A DNA stretch of 64,000 nt from Marasmius tenuissimus (taxonomy: Eukaryota > Basidiomycota > Agaricomycetes > Agaricales > Marasmiaceae): NCBI GenBank assembly GCA_029532415.1, contig JAQOTA010000060.1, positions 2,294,001 to 2,358,000 on the forward strand. Reading direction: 5' to 3'. Of the stretch, positions 44,405 through 56,477 are shown piece by piece (position 1 is the first letter of the stretch; each line of letters opens with the position of its first letter). A program made the position numbers and the translations under genes. The notes beneath the pieces are model-generated. The model was given only the letters and a program-made list of their open reading frames with translations, searched no databases and was not told the origin of the DNA.

Positions 44405-46648
44405 ATGAGCTCCCCTCCAGATTTTTCCAGCCACTCGATTGATTCGAAAGTATCCGGAGTTTTCGTCACCAGTGACGAGAAGGACAGGCTGGGAGTGCGC
44501 CCTCAGAGCCCCAAGGAGAGGGAGGATGGCGGACAGGAAACCGTCCAGGTTTACAAGATGTACCGCCGACGCTACGTTGGGATGGTTGGGGTGGTACGTA
44601 CAGTTCTCTCCAGGCAGTCTGTCTCAGAGTAATCACATAACAACAGGTCCTCCTCAACATCGTCGGAGGAATGACCTGTCCATGGTTTGGTCCAGTCGCG
44701 AACAGCAGTACGATCTTGTCCACTACGATGAGCTACGGATCTTGTCTTACTTGGTTTGGGCAGTGGTGACAGACTGGGGTATCACGTTGAGCCAGAACAG
44801 TTGGCTCGGAAATATTGCAGCGTGCGTGTATCTCCCCGTGGCTCTCGCCATGCCCACGCTGTTCGCACGATACGGAATACGGCGATGTGTACGTTTTTAT
44901 TTCTCTTGGGTCCCGGCTGCTCGTGCGGCGATGCTGAATATTTAACGTTAGTGCGATATCGGCGCTGCCTGCCTTCTTATTGGGGGATGGATACGATTTT
45001 CGGGGACATCCCCTGGGCTATCTAGCAATGCGGCCTATGCCCTATTTGTTCTTGGTCAGGTGCGTTAGCAGTGCGTGTGCTCTACCCTGCGACGTTCCTG
45101 AACTTCGTTGGTCCCAAATCACAGGCTTTTAGTTCGGTATCACAAACCGTCTTCCAAGTTCTTGCACCCGTGTTAGCTGTCTGATTCTGATTTTCCACCT
45201 TGCGTAACTGACTTGTTCTCCCCACAGATATTCTGAGAAGTGGTTCGACGTTAAGTCACGAACTACCGCCACAACAATATGTTCAATAGGTGGGTTTGAT
45301 CAAATGTCAACTTCCAAACTGGTTATCACTGATGAACTCCTACTTGACTCCTACAGCCAATCCGATTGGTAGTGGTCTTGGACAGTTGATTAGTCCAATC
45401 CCAGGCGACACCAAGCAATCAGTACGTACTCTGATACGCTTTGATTCAACTTTAAACTTGTTGTGCACAGATTCTCGTTCTCGCAATCATATCCACGGCA
45501 ATTGTCCCGTCCGTCTTCCTTGTGCAATCCGAGCCTCCGACGCCTCCAAGTCAGAACATGCTTCCATTAGCCGTAGTATCCTGCTTAACTCGACTTTGTC
45601 CCCTTTTCTCAGGTTATTCTGCATCCCACAAGCCTCCTTCATTCACCAAATTCCTGAAACAATTGTTCGGAAGATCCCAAGACCCCACCATGACGACGAG
45701 GAACCGTATCGACTTCTTTATGATCCTCATCATATTTGGCTTACTGGTGGCTGCGTTCGTGCATGCCCTATTACTATTTCTCCTCCCGAGCTAACGTCGT
45801 CACAACGCAATCAGGACAAACACCTTCGCACTTTTGACCTCTACTATAATGGTGCGAGCCGTTCAAATTCTGAACCCGTCGTAATGACTGGATCTAACGC
45901 TCGTCATTTCCTATGAAGGCACCTGTTGGATACGACGACGACACCAGTGGCCTCATGGGCGTATGTATGATTTTAACCGGTATCACTCGCGATCCTGACT
46001 CCACCGTTTTAAGGCGACTCTCCTCTTATCCGGAATCGTCGGTGCCTTCGTCATCAGCCCTCTCATGGACAGGGTCTTCACAAGGCATCTGGCACTCACC
46101 CTCAAGTGCTTCATTCCTTGTCTCGCCGGCGCATGGTTGTCCCTTATATGGGCTGGTGAGACCCAAGTTTGTCCATCTCAGGACCCCTTAGGCTCACTCG
46201 CTGTACTCTTTTGTCTACCAGTCAAGCCAAACAACACGGGTGGATTATTCGCCATAATGGCAATCATAGGCATTACGTCTATCACCTTGCTACCAGTGGG
46301 GCTCGAGCTTGGATGTGATGTGACTCAAGACGCGGAAGCAAGTTCATCACTTATGTGGTTCTCAGGAAACGCTTTCTGCATAATATTCCTACTCGGTAAG
46401 CGGTATACCTCTGCATTCGTGACGCCCCTTAACACGACCTTTCCTTGATTCAAGCTGAGGACGCCCTGCGTGCGCCCGCCGACGCTTCACCTCCCCTCAA
46501 CATGCGGAACGCTATGATTTTCCAAGGAGTCGGAGTCACAATTGCCGCCATAATAACATTGTTCTTACAAGGAAAACAAGTCCGAAAAGAACTCGACGTC
46601 CAGAAGGCACAAGAGGCGGCCACGACCATTCCGATGAGCCCACATTAG
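44405..46648 (+). CDS. FLVCR-like MFS transporter, 14 exons
   Basis: Exons 44405-44593, 44647-44707, 44764-44888, 44952-45059, 45125-45171, 45228-45289, 45357-45421, 45471-45549, 45613-45754, 45815-45851, 45919-45960, 46014-46155, 46222-46395 and 46455-46648 give about 488 residues. Helix 1 reads VLLNIVGGMTCPWFGPVANS, followed by NSWLGNIAACVYLPVALAMP and GIRRC, and later WFDVKSRTTATTICSIANPI, all in the order seen in the FLVCR/DIRC2 branch of the major facilitator superfamily. About 12 membrane helices are present. Animal FLVCRs move haem, choline or ethanolamine; the fungal substrate is unknown. Exons as short as 37 and 42 bases. Converges with TRM11, with 82 bases between stops. Confidence 0.82.
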
Positions 46649-46730
46649 TGTAGCGACCTTTGACCGTTTTTTGTATTATAGCCCGTGGACATTCTTCCTC
46701 TGTATACGTTGTACACACCCATGCTCGTGC

Positions 46731-48629
46731 TTAACTTACGCCATTCTCTGTCTTCTTGAACCCTTGGAAGTATTTTTCACGGAAATCCCGATGCGCTGGA
46801 ACGTGGGTCGGCTCCTCGGTCTCTGAGGAAGGTGAGAAAGAAGGTGGCGGGTACCGTTCGGAGGTCGTCTTTCGAATTGTTACGAGCTGGGTGAGAGTCA
46901 ATAATTGCTGACGCAGAGCCGCGAAAGAAAGTGCGCACCCTCCGTCCCCACGAGCCAAAATCCTGCAACGAGTTCGCTATAACTTCCATGCCTTCGCAAA
47001 GCATAGAGTAGATATCAACTTCCTCGTATTCGTCGTTTACTGTCGGCAGGAAGAATACAAGGCGCCCATTTGGTCGTAGGAGATACCGGGCTAGAATGAC
47101 GAGGTCTCGTGCCAGATTCGATAACTCGTAAGGCTTGGTGGGAGGTATATAAGGAGTGTCTTCGCTGTAAAACCGTTCCCATTAGCCCGGTCGAGTGCAA
47201 GATAACAAATTGGAGGTCTTACGGTCGTGGGTTCGAGCGATGGTCGAAGTATTTGGTCATTCTTTCCGCGTCTAGTTCTTTCTTACGTCCCAGTCTTTTT
47301 GCTCCCGCTCGCACGCCATCTAGGTGGTGGTTCCTTGAGCTTTCGAACACCTCTCGGAAAATGCCTTGGGCACTCACAAGGTGGATCGGTCACAATCGCA
47401 TCGAAAAGCTCTCCACATCTCCAGGGGTTGTTCGTTATGTCAAAAGTGCATAGATCGAGTATCCTCGATGCTACACCGTACTGCGAAGCGGCCCTAACAA
47501 CTCCCGGAGTGTCGCCTGCAAGACATAAAGTTAATGCCTGTGAATATCAGCCAGACACTCCTTCAGAATACGTTTGAGAAGCCATCACCTTTCCCTCGCA
47601 TCTGCCGTCCATCTATGTCCGACCCATAAACGTGAGCACCGAAATACGCAGTTGGCTATTGAGGGAATGACACCAGTTATGAAACTTTCGCCTTTTAAAT
47701 GCGTAACATCCACACCCACATACGCCATGCTTCCGGTTCCCATGAAAGGATCGTATATCAGCTTTCCAGATGACGCCTGGCGGGGGAGTTGAGGAGGCGA
47801 GGGCAAGAAAGTCGCGATAAAGCTCACCAAAGACTGATTTGCCATCAACAGAGAAATCTCAGCCTCCATGCTTGTGTTCCCGAAATACGAACGTTTCTTG
47901 ACATCGAAAACCGAGACCAAGGCTCGGGCAGAACCTTCCGCTATCTAGACTTCGTCACATCAAAGCAAACATTCATGAAAAATATACGCGTACCAGTCTA
48001 CCAAAGTAAACCTGGCGGAAATTTGCGTCTCCTTCGTGTTTATCACGTATCTGACCTCGTCGATCGTCATCTACCAAGATACGGTTAGACAAGTTGCAAC
48101 CAACTACCTGAATCAGCTCACACTCCTCAAAACAACCCATGGAGATCTCGGGAGTCTTCATGTCAATCTTGCCCAAAAAGCCCATGTAAGAAAAGTTCTC
48201 CACGACTTCGCGTTGTCTCCGTTGAGGTATTTTATGGTTATACGCCGACACGAAGAATTTGAAGGAAGTATCTTCGATATAACGTTCCCACAGATGTCGA
48301 TTGTCTTGATTCCGATGGTGGAGTTCCTCGTAGGTATCGGCCTGGCAATAAAACTCGTATACGGACCTTTGAGAATTAATACCGTAGTGTATGAGCAATT
48401 ATCTGGCATTGATTGTCTTTGAAACTCACTTGATTAGAATACACCGTTGAGCAAGTAATCGAGCATGATCCTCACTCTCCAATTTGAGGACCATGAACGG
48501 GCGGAGAGGGTCTTGATCTTCTGGTATAACCACTTGGAATCGATTCAGCTCCGAGATGGATTTGAGCTCTGGAATACGGAATTCATGATGAGCTTGAGCG
48601 AATACGAAGAGGAATTTTTTCAGGCTCAT
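46731..48629 (-). CDS. TRM11: tRNA (guanine-N2-) methyltransferase catalytic subunit Trm11
   Basis: Exons 48430-48629, 47994-48366, 47720-47944, 47589-47655, 47378-47515, 47223-47319, 46939-47164 and 46731-46907 give about 500 residues. The N-terminus (FLFVFAQAHHEFRIPELKSI) starts the NFLD/THUMP-like RNA-binding region. Then come FDVKKRSYFGNTSMEAEISL and MANQ, the SAM-binding LIYDPFMGTGSMAY, YGSDIDGRQMRGK and the catalytic IVTDPPYGVRAGAKRLGRK. With its partner Trm112 it makes m2G10 in cytosolic tRNAs. The hinge around residue 165-180 is read through as exon because the apparent 37-base intron there is too short. Confidence 0.92.
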
Positions 48630-48716
48630 GATGGTGGGAGGATCGTAGGTCAGGGTCGTTGATCGCCTTACTCTTCTCGACCGTCACCACCAACCGCGCT
48701 GGATAACAATGCCTCA
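48630..48716. promoter_or_regulatory. 87-base bidirectional promoter, TRM11 / SWS1
   Basis: Only 87 bases separate the two start codons on opposite strands. Both leaders and the shared promoter must fit here or overlap the other gene's coding sequence. Confidence 0.5.
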
Positions 48717-49320
48717 ATGCAGCTTTCGACAGAACTCACTGCCTTGGTCGAAACATTGCTAGCAAATCTGGAACCCAAACAACGTACTTTCAGAGCACTT
48801 CCTTTGTACAAAGTTTTCTCCGGGCTGATACACTCAAAAAGCTCTATCGGAGGACTTTGTTCAAGCACTACATACCTTCCTCCCGGACTCTCTCATTCTG
48901 GCAGCTCTTGACTTGATAGACCGAGAATGCGGTAGATGCCTTTTTCGAGATTCTCTTTCATGCTCGCAACTGAATTTCACGCGTAGTGGTTAAGAATATC
49001 TCTCCATGGGGACACACAACATACGAAGTTCTGGGCTCAACTGCAACCTACACCGTTCTTATCGATTTATCCGTTACACCAGTTTCAACACATTGCACCT
49101 GCCCCGCCTTTGTTTATGCCGTTCTTGTGTCCCAATCTCACGTCATGGTTCGATTCTATGTTCCTCAAAGCCCTGGAACCTATTGACCTTTTTTTCGCAG
49201 TGCAAACACGTATTGGCGACCCGTCTCGCTGAGAAACTGGGCAGCTGCCTCGAAAGATCCTTAACTGTCGACGCAATGGCCTCACTGATAGTTCTTCGCC
49301 ATGGTCATGAAAGGTCGTGA
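48717..49320 (+). CDS. SWS1: SWS1/ZSWIM7-type SWIM zinc finger protein (Shu complex)
   Basis: Exons 48717-48783, 48842-48931, 48987-49147 and 49201-49320 give about 145 residues, the size of human ZSWIM7 (140). The order matches that family: LILAALDLIDRE, VKNISPWGHTTYEVLGS, then the SWIM finger with CTCPAF and CKHVLA joined by the last intron (CxCx(n)CxH). Sws1 pairs with Rad51 paralogues in the Shu complex, which promotes Rad51 filament assembly during homologous recombination in the nucleus. The second junction at 48842 is the only acceptor giving an open frame. Another ATG at 48709 is in a different frame and was not used. Confidence 0.87.
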
Positions 49321-49536
49321 TATTATGTAGTAACGATGAAGCAGGACGAGGAGATATAAGAAATACAGGAAATGAATAAGTAAGAAATAGGGTAGCATCT
49401 ACTGTTCCAAAAAACCCAGATAGTTAGAAGATAATTATAATGACACGCTTCCGGAGTGTGGTATCAAAGCTAGGGAAGACGTCGAAGCTCGTCTTCTACT
49501 ACCGGAAAATGTAGTCGGACAAAAGAGTAGAACAAT

Positions 49537-51860
49537 CTATAGCATTTCCTCCTCTCCCTTACACCTCCACTCCAAGATGGTCGAATAATCCTGGAGATTC
49601 CTTACAAGGTTCTTGAGGTGCGTATTGGTGGCACCGCTGCCAGCTGTGGCATTCGCACCAGGGTTATCGGAATCCTCCGCCTTCGCGTCTAATCCATTTC
49701 GAATGGAGATCCAGCTTGCAAGTTTTCTAATCTCTTCAGTTTCCCAGAATACCCACCAACCCGGCTCGTCGCCTCCCTCAACATCCACGCCTGAGGGTTT
49801 CTTCCCCTGCACCGCCAGGAACCATGACCAAGATTTGAAGGTCGCCCGCTCTTCAGCCGATTTAGGGCGTCGAATAGGCTTCCTGACCTTCTTCGACTTG
49901 TTCGTTGCGGAGGCCGCAGTAATCAAGCTTTGAGCAAATTCCCGATCTCGTACCCCTGGTGACAACGCCCAGTAGACCCGACCATCATTATCGGTCCCAA
50001 GGGGTCCGAAGCGAGGTACGGTACCAGAAAGCACAACCTTCAAAGCGTTCTCGAGTCCCTGTACAGCGTCCTTGTGGTCCTGTCGGTCTTCCTTGATCTT
50101 AGCCGGAGCATCCTATATGCAATGTCAGAAACTATATATCAACCCAAAGATAATGACAATACCTCGGAAGGAAGAGTTTCATGCGTCTGCTTCAACTTTT
50201 CCCACTTTTCGTTCTCCCCCTTGATACCCTCGCGCACGTCGCGAGTGATCTCTTTACCATACTTGGTCCCATCCTCCAACTCCTCGCGAATGGTATACGA
50301 TTCTATTACCGTTTCTATGAGCCCAACTATGACAGGAACCAGCTGATAAGAATTGACGATAGTGATAGAAGACTTGGCTTCGTTGGAGGTTGATGAACGG
50401 GTGGAACGCACAACGGAGTTGACTTGTGCATCCTCAGGCGGAGGGAGGGGGTCCGGGAACTCTATGATTATGCGGTCTTCCGAGGATTCCGAGTCGTCGC
50501 TGTGCGTAGATTTGTTATCATCGTCGGGAGCACATAGAACATCGCGCAGGTCGGCGAGGGAGCTCCAGATTCTCGTCAGGTTGACACCCGCCGAGCGGAT
50601 TTCCTTCATTGCCTTCTTTATAACCTGCGAACCGCGAGTATATGCATTAGAGATAGGCCGGGTCATTGTACGATGGAGCGAAGTACCAGAGCAGCGCTGC
50701 TGTCTTCTTCACCAGCGAGAACCCCGAGAAGGCCCAAGATTACCGCCTTCGCGCAACCTTCACTAACCCAATCCATGGATTCTTCAGCGACAATGCACTC
50801 AAGCTCTTCAAAATTCGTCTTTCCTATACTCTTTCCAACTGTATCCTGGAATCGGAGGACGAATTCTCGAATCAGAATTCGGGATTCAACGTCTTCGGTG
50901 GAGATTGCCACGGGTAGCCTTTGCCAACTGAGCTTGGGAAGAGGCTTAACAACAGGTTTCTTCTGAACCTTGGGCGGAGCCGAGTTCTGGATAGGATTCG
51001 AGCTGGTGGTGTGCGACGATGCAGGGTGTGCCTTAACAGGGGGAGTATTGGCCGGCTTTTTAGCCTCTACGTTCTGATTGCTTTGAATCACATTGCAGGG
51101 CTGTTTACTGTACGACGCTGAGCCTCAAAGTGAATCGCAGAAAGAGCGGTGACGTACCCTAGAGGCTCCAGTCCTTTAGCCTTCCTACACTGGGAGCAAT
51201 TGCAAATGCCACGACACTTAGGACACCTGTTTACGATTCGTTCGTCGATCTGCGGCATTGTACGCGGTGAGTCGAGACTCGACACTCACGTATAGTTGAC
51301 GGACAACTTCTCCTTCTTGTTTTCGGCCGCTGTCATGCTTTCAGCGTCATGCGAATACCGATTCTTGATGCACGCCCGACAATATTTAGAATTACAGGTC
51401 CGCTCCTTGCCAGATTTAGTGACATTTTTACCAGTGCATATCACGACATCTATCGAGCAATGAGTTCAAGCCGTTGTACTACAGTATTGCGCTACGCACC
51501 GACGTAGTCTTTCTTTCTGCCACATTGATGGCAATTGGTGGTTGCCGCAGGATTGTTCGTAGTGCATTTATCCGCAGAAGATGTGTGTGCTGTCGCGTTT
51601 TCTTTGTGCGGTTTGGATGTTATTTCGACTTTTGATTTCTTGGTCGCCGGTAAAGGAGGATTCGATAACTTTCTCTTCTTCAATGTCGCGTCTTGTGCAA
51701 TATTGCTCCTTGTAGGGGAGAGCGGCTGGTTCAGGTGCGATATTGAGCTCAGTGATACCGCTGAAGGTCGAGGAGTATGGAGAGGTGAAGGGGGTATTTC
51801 CACATAAACTTGAGATTTCATGCGGCGGATAGCAGAGTGCGTCGTCCTTGAGGAGGACAT
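49537..51860 (-). CDS. zf-4CXXC_R1 zinc finger nuclear protein (CDCA7-like finger)
   Basis: Exons 51500-51860, 51290-51449, 51158-51226, 50687-51080, 50163-50624 and 49537-50112 give about 673 residues. The finger spans residues 110-200: TNCHQCGRKKDYVDVVIC, ERTCNSKYCRACIKNRY and TCPKCRGICNCSQCRKAKGL, the 4CXXC_R1 Cys pattern shared with CDCA7/JPO proteins. Downstream, EFVLRFQDTVGK and DWVSEGCAKAVILGLLGVL resemble a DDT-type helical domain, and FGPLGTDNDGRVYWALSPG resembles the WHIM-like motif of chromatin remodelling proteins. A chromatin or transcription role is inferred. The fourth exon start at 51080 was picked because nearer acceptors run into stops. Confidence 0.82.
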
Positions 51861-52031
51861 GGTTGTTGTTGTTCAAATGTTACGATTACATAATAAACGC
51901 AGGACGCGCTCATCACGGGATGTGGCGTTCACACACGTGTCTCGTGGGAGATTGTAAAACTTTCACCTTCCCGTCACCTTGTCCTTGTTTCCGACAGTCC
52001 CGCACTTCCTCTCTCCCCTTCACCAGTCAAA
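51861..52031. promoter_or_regulatory. 171-base divergent promoter, zinc finger gene / TIM17
   Basis: Short shared interval with C+T-rich tracts toward the TIM17 start. No specific motif assigned. Confidence 0.4.
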
Positions 52032-52755
52032 ATGTCGCACGCAGACCACACCAGAGATCCTTGGTAAGTATGCAATGACCTTCTGTGAACATATTCGATC
52101 TCAACTACAACTCAACAGCCCTTGGGTCATCCTCAACGATTTCGGAGGTGCATTTTCAATGGGAGCTGTTGGTGGTGGCATATGGTACAGCATAAAAGGT
52201 GCCAGAAATTCTCCACGGGTATGTCTCCTACGCCTATCTTTTTACACCTCCAAGAAGTTCATGTTGTATTCAACAGGGTGAGCGTTTCGTCGGTGCTATA
52301 TCCTCCATGAAAGCACGGGCACCAGTGACTGGCGGTAACTTTGGTATATGGGGAGGCATGTTCTCAACATTCGACTGTGTTGTGAAGGGAGTCAGACAAA
52401 AAGAGGACGCATGGAATGCGATAATATCTGGTTTCATGACTGGCGGCTGTCTAGCAGCTCGAGGTACGAAGTGTGCATTCAATATGTTCAAGTCGTGTGC
52501 TAACCTCCTCTTCAGGTGGTCCGAGATCTGCATTTGGCTCAGCGGTAGCTTGTGGGATATTGCTCGGAGTCTTCGAGGGTGTGGGTGTGTTGATGAGCAG
52601 GGTATTCAGTGAAGGGCAACGACCGCAGATGGCGCCGTGTACGTTCCTTTTCTATCTACTTTGTTCCCACGTCGCTGAATCATATTCTGCTCATTCTAGT
52701 ACCAGCGCCAATGCCCGCTCAGTCGCAGCCGCCCTCTATTCCCGGACTACAGTAG
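52032..52755 (+). CDS. TIM17: mitochondrial inner membrane translocase subunit Tim17
   Basis: Exons 52032-52063, 52119-52218, 52277-52463, 52516-52638 and 52700-52755 give about 165 residues, the normal family size. The start [20 protein letters not shown], then [47 protein letters not shown] and [17 protein letters not shown] are the conserved Tim17 segments with four membrane helices and Gly-rich packing motifs. It forms the core of the TIM23 presequence translocase. The C-terminal tail is short and Pro/Gln-rich. Confidence 0.95.
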
Positions 52756-53212
52756 ATGTGCTCTCCATGGACCTCATATTCTATCCCGCTTTGCCTACAA
52801 AATTCACCCCACTTAATTGGATCTGTATAATTCAATGCATTCTATTCCGCATATTCCGCTCTCGGGCACGTGGCCTATGTGCATGATTCTTAACTAAGAA
52901 TTGACGACACACCCTTTCAGCGAGCAACTCAACTGGCCCTCTTTGGAATTTATTTGGGCGGGAAAGTCAAGCTCACGGCGTCATGTCTGCGTCAATCGTA
53001 CGTAGAATATGGCTTCATGAACTGCAGAAATGGAAACTGGTCCGGATCATATTGGGTGTTCTACCAATCTGCGTGTTGCAAACCTTCTAACCAGCTCGAT
53101 AATTTACGCCAGTATCCTTCATTCGCTCACACCATCAAATCGGAGACAAGGGCAGAGTATTGGTCCCGCAATGATGGGTCGTTCTTTATCTCTTCGAGTT
53201 CACAGAGTGGCT
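52756..53212. other. intergenic, no supported gene
   Basis: About 460 bases after TIM17. Some frames are open but show no recognisable protein. The left boundary of the segmental duplication lies near 53213. Confidence 0.45.
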
Positions 53213-53323
53213 GATCACAATTTTCTATCACTTTTTAGTCTCCTGCACGATGAATTCATGCTATGCAAAGGGCTCCAAAGGATCTTTTCCCCCTCGCAAC
53301 GTGCATGAGCTAACAGTACCCGT

Positions 53324-54688
53324 ATGTCTTCCGTCCTCTCATGGGAGATTCTGGCCTTCATCTTCAGGCTCAGCCAAATAAGCGATACTGACATCGACGA
53401 CGGTAACTTGCGACTTGGAGAGTACAATGTCCCCTCCATGGAGTCAGAGATACCTACCGAAATCCATTTATCCCATGTCAGCCAACGATGGCGTCAAATA
53501 GCCCTGGGCACTGGCACACTCTGGACAACGATCTTCGTTCAATCCGGCACATCCCACGAAGCAGTGTCGGCGTACCTCGAACGATCATCAGGAAGCCCTC
53601 TCGATGTAATCATAATCTGTGATGGACTACCCTACGACGATGAGAGATCGCGCGCTCATCAGCAGACATTAGACCTCGCCCTTCTCCATATATCACGGTG
53701 GCGCCGTTGCTGGTTCGACTCGCCTCGGGATGACATTGACAGTCCTTTTTCATCACGTCTGGCTCCCGTTCATGCACCAGCACTAGAATATCTTTCCATC
53801 AGTGTCGAGAGTTCCAATCGCTTGCGACCTCCACAAAGGGACGGTCTCTCTGTCCACCAAATGTTTACCGGCGGTTGTCCACGACTTAGCTTCGTGTATC
53901 TGCGCGGAGTTGCTGTCTGTCTCTTTCGTCCCCCAATGTCAACCGTCACCAGCCTCTCCGTGGACCACACGAGGCGACTCCGTATCCGTTTTCCTGAATT
54001 CCGGGGTCTGCTCCACTGCAGTCCCCTGTTGGTAAACTTTTCAATCTCCGGTGACATACTGGGTGATCAGTCATGGCCCCAGTTCAGCGCCATCACAGTG
54101 CCCACCTTACGGTCACTGGGGATTTCTAGTTTCAGAGCGTCGAATTACAGCTCCATATTGCTGACTATCGACGCTCCCCGTCTTAGGAAAATCATCTTGA
54201 AGAACGCACAGGAACATGATCTCGACCCTTTTCTTCATTCTTCCCACACCTTCAAATTTCCTCTCCTCCGCTCTCTCGTTTTCTGCGATTCTCATTTTAC
54301 CGTTCTCAAATACCGCATGTTCTTCGCGTCTTTCCCTTCAGTCTCCGAGCTTACGCTCTATGGAGATATTCATCTTCCCGACATTCTGAAAAGTATCTCA
54401 GATATGGCCCACCTTGCTCCCCAGTCAACTGGAAGTTTGTGGCCCCAACTGAAGGTACTCAACGTTGACCTGCGCCTCAGCACTGATGAAGGCTTGTTAC
54501 CCAAAGATGGCCTCGAGCGCCGCCTGAATGCGGGTCACGGCCCGAAGAAAATGAGATTGGGAGTCGCAGTGGACGAAGAAGACGATTATGCGCTGGTGAT
54601 GGCATGCAGCGATCCCGAGTGGTTGGAGGAACACGTCTCGATTGAGATCATGGAGGGAACAGGTCTTTGGCGTCAATGTTGCCGTTGA
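53324..54688 (+). CDS. F-box-like/LRR protein, duplicated copy 1
   Basis: One exon, 454 residues. The N-terminus SSVLSWEILAFIFRL followed by VSQRWRQIALGTGTLWTTIF is the F-box-like fold common in agaricomycete protein families, which link substrates to SCF ubiquitin ligases. The rest is a set of irregular leucine-rich stretches (LEYLSISVE, RLSFVYLRGVAV, LRSLGISSF, LKVLNVDL). Substrate unknown. The paralogue at 56585 is about two thirds identical and also intronless; this copy lacks its acidic insert near residue 110. Confidence 0.8.
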   Translation: MSSVLSWEILAFIFRLSQISDTDIDDGNLRLGEYNVPSMESEIPTEIHLSHVSQRWRQIALGTGTLWTTIFVQSGTSHEAVSAYLERSSGSPLDVIIICDGLPYDDERSRAHQQTLDLALLHISRWRRCWFDSPRDDIDSPFSSRLAPVHAPALEYLSISVESSNRLRPPQRDGLSVHQMFTGGCPRLSFVYLRGVAVCLFRPPMSTVTSLSVDHTRRLRIRFPEFRGLLHCSPLLVNFSISGDILGDQSWPQFSAITVPTLRSLGISSFRASNYSSILLTIDAPRLRKIILKNAQEHDLDPFLHSSHTFKFPLLRSLVFCDSHFTVLKYRMFFASFPSVSELTLYGDIHLPDILKSISDMAHLAPQSTGSLWPQLKVLNVDLRLSTDEGLLPKDGLERRLNAGHGPKKMRLGVAVDEEDDYALVMACSDPEWLEEHVSIEIMEGTGLWRQCCR

Positions 54689-54928
54689 TTGACGTCTTGA
54701 CATTGACGAAGAAGAGCCATAACGGTATTTTTTTTACACACTGGGGCTATGGGGATTATCATGTTCATTTACAAGGGGTCGGAGATTTGGGAAATATACA
54801 ACGGGTTTGGTCTTAGAGCAACGGATGGAATGCCTGGATTGACAAAGATGGCGAGAGTAAGTGGAATGAATGATCAACGAGGTACATCTGACTTTGTTGG
54901 GAGTTGATTGTGGGTGAAGAATCTGAAG

Positions 54929-55395
54929 ATCAGCCTTGGGTGGATGCGATACCCGGGCCGCCCGGCGCATACAACGAGGCCAACGCTCTCTGCTTCACTA
55001 TGAGGCCTTGAGGTTCGGTCTCCTGAGTCCTCAGGCCTCAGGCCTCATCTGCGTCATCTTCCATCGTAGCGCCTGCTTCATGGACGGGCCCGTTTTCAAT
55101 ACCCAGTCCGGGCTCCCGGACACGTACTCTGTCAATCGTCAGCTGTGAAGCTAGACGGGATCAAATGTTCTTGGGGGACATCGAGTCTGACACGGCTGGC
55201 CGTCGAGCACACCATGACTGCTTAGACCTTCCCAAACGTTCATTTTGGAGTCTTGGAGGATGCCCTAGGAGGTAGTGACGATACCGCTGGCGACATCGAT
55301 GATCTCATTATTAATATAACTCGTCCCGAGCCAATAAAACGCGGTCAGTGGGTTTTACACCTTTCATGGGCTGCTTGGGACGGTCTGACGCCTCT
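54929..55395 (-). pseudogene. decayed 3' fragment of rad9
   Basis: Corresponds to rad9 between about 58247 and 58700. Plus-strand landmarks shared with rad9: CGTCATCTTCCATC, TTTTCAATRCCCAGTCCGG, AGTAGTGACG, CATCGATGATCTC/CATTGATGATCTT, ACGCGGTCAGTG and TTTCATGGGCT. Identity is around three quarters by eye, with insertions, deletions and lost reading frame. The N-terminal clamp domain of Rad9 is absent. The fragment arose with the segmental duplication and has decayed. Confidence 0.72.
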
Positions 55396-56477
55396 TCAGG
55401 ATGACCCCTTGTGCCTGTTTCTCCACCGGGCTGGAATATGTCGTCAATGGTGACCAGGGGAGACCCCGATTAGTACCACTACGAGTGCACCTCCAAACTT
55501 TTGAGTCCTTCATGACCATAACGACAGCGAGCGTCTTCGGTTCTTCCTCTTCTACGCCGTCGATGTCTAAGTCAAGCTCCAGCCCGTTCAATGCTTCAGC
55601 CTTGGGTGGGGGCTCGGGCTTTGCAACAGACAGAGATGAGGATAATTCCGCGTCACCCTCGACGCCTTTCGCACATCCGCCTGCTGGTGAAAGTAGAATT
55701 AGCAGCTTTGGCGGCAACATCGAAGCTAAAACCGACTGGATGCCTTTTACTTCCCCCACCAAAGCAGGTCTCGGAGCTGTGGCTGAGGTTGCTTTGAGAA
55801 GTCAAAGGGTTGCTGGCGAAAACCATGTACTTTGGAGGGAGGTAAAGATGGGGTCGTGACGAGCTGAAGAGGCATAAGGCTGGAAAGCAAAGGCGGGTAT
55901 TATCTCGGAGCAGTAGCAACGGAAGGATTGTATGTGGCTAGCGCCTCTCATACCTTTTCCCGTATTCAGTCTTGTTTAGAACTCGGTTCGACAGAATTCC
56001 GACCTAGTTCTAGCCATCGAATCCTTGCCTTACCCGTTGACGGGCATGAGGGTGGGAATACCCGGGCATAAAAACAGACCAAGCAAAGACCAAGGAACAA
56101 TGCCTAGGTCGACGGTGAAAGACGTGTGCCGACGGCTTGAAACGAGCACACCAAAGACCTGTCATCTTTCTCCCTTCCCCGCTCAACCAAGCCTAGCAAA
56201 ATCCGTGGATATCAGGCTCCCCGGATCTCGCTCGGACACCATATTTGACTGGGTCAGATGCCAATCAGTTATGGTCTTCGATAGGCAACTGGTCAACCCC
56301 AATCGCAACTCTATCTTGACCACCAATCGCAACTTGCTGGGCAGCACTCAATATCACCAATTTCCTCCCAGACTCCACGATTTCTGCTGCTATCTTTCCT
56401 TCACCACAATCAACAGGATAGATCTCCAACTCCACAGAAACCGCTCAATCCTCATTTCTACGAGCCCAAGGTGGCTG
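55396..56477. other. spacer between duplicated blocks
   Basis: About 1.1 kb unique to this position. A plus-strand frame 55401-55859 is Ser/Ala-rich (SSSSTPSMSKSSSSPF) and a minus-strand frame overlaps it; neither resembles a known family. It could be a fragment of an unrelated gene caught between the copies, but the support is weak. Confidence 0.35.

Larger units (their letters stand above)
53213..55395. repeat. segmental duplication, left copy
   Basis: Matches 56478-58705 at an offset of about 3.26-3.3 kb. It contains the F-box leader (ATTCATGC-ATGCAAAGG before both genes), the whole F-box gene, the short spacer and the last part of rad9 in reverse. Coding identity is high in the F-box genes and clearly lower in the rad9 part. 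Confidence 0.75.

Noticed and set aside
47958..48366. 37-base intron inside exon 2 of TRM11
   Set aside because: Too short for this genome's introns and it breaks phase with the downstream FRQVYFGRL motif; reading through keeps the frame.
55401..55859. Ser/Ala-rich 152-codon plus-strand frame as a gene
   Set aside because: No similarity, overlapped by an equally long minus-strand frame, and placed between duplication blocks; kept only as a weak note.
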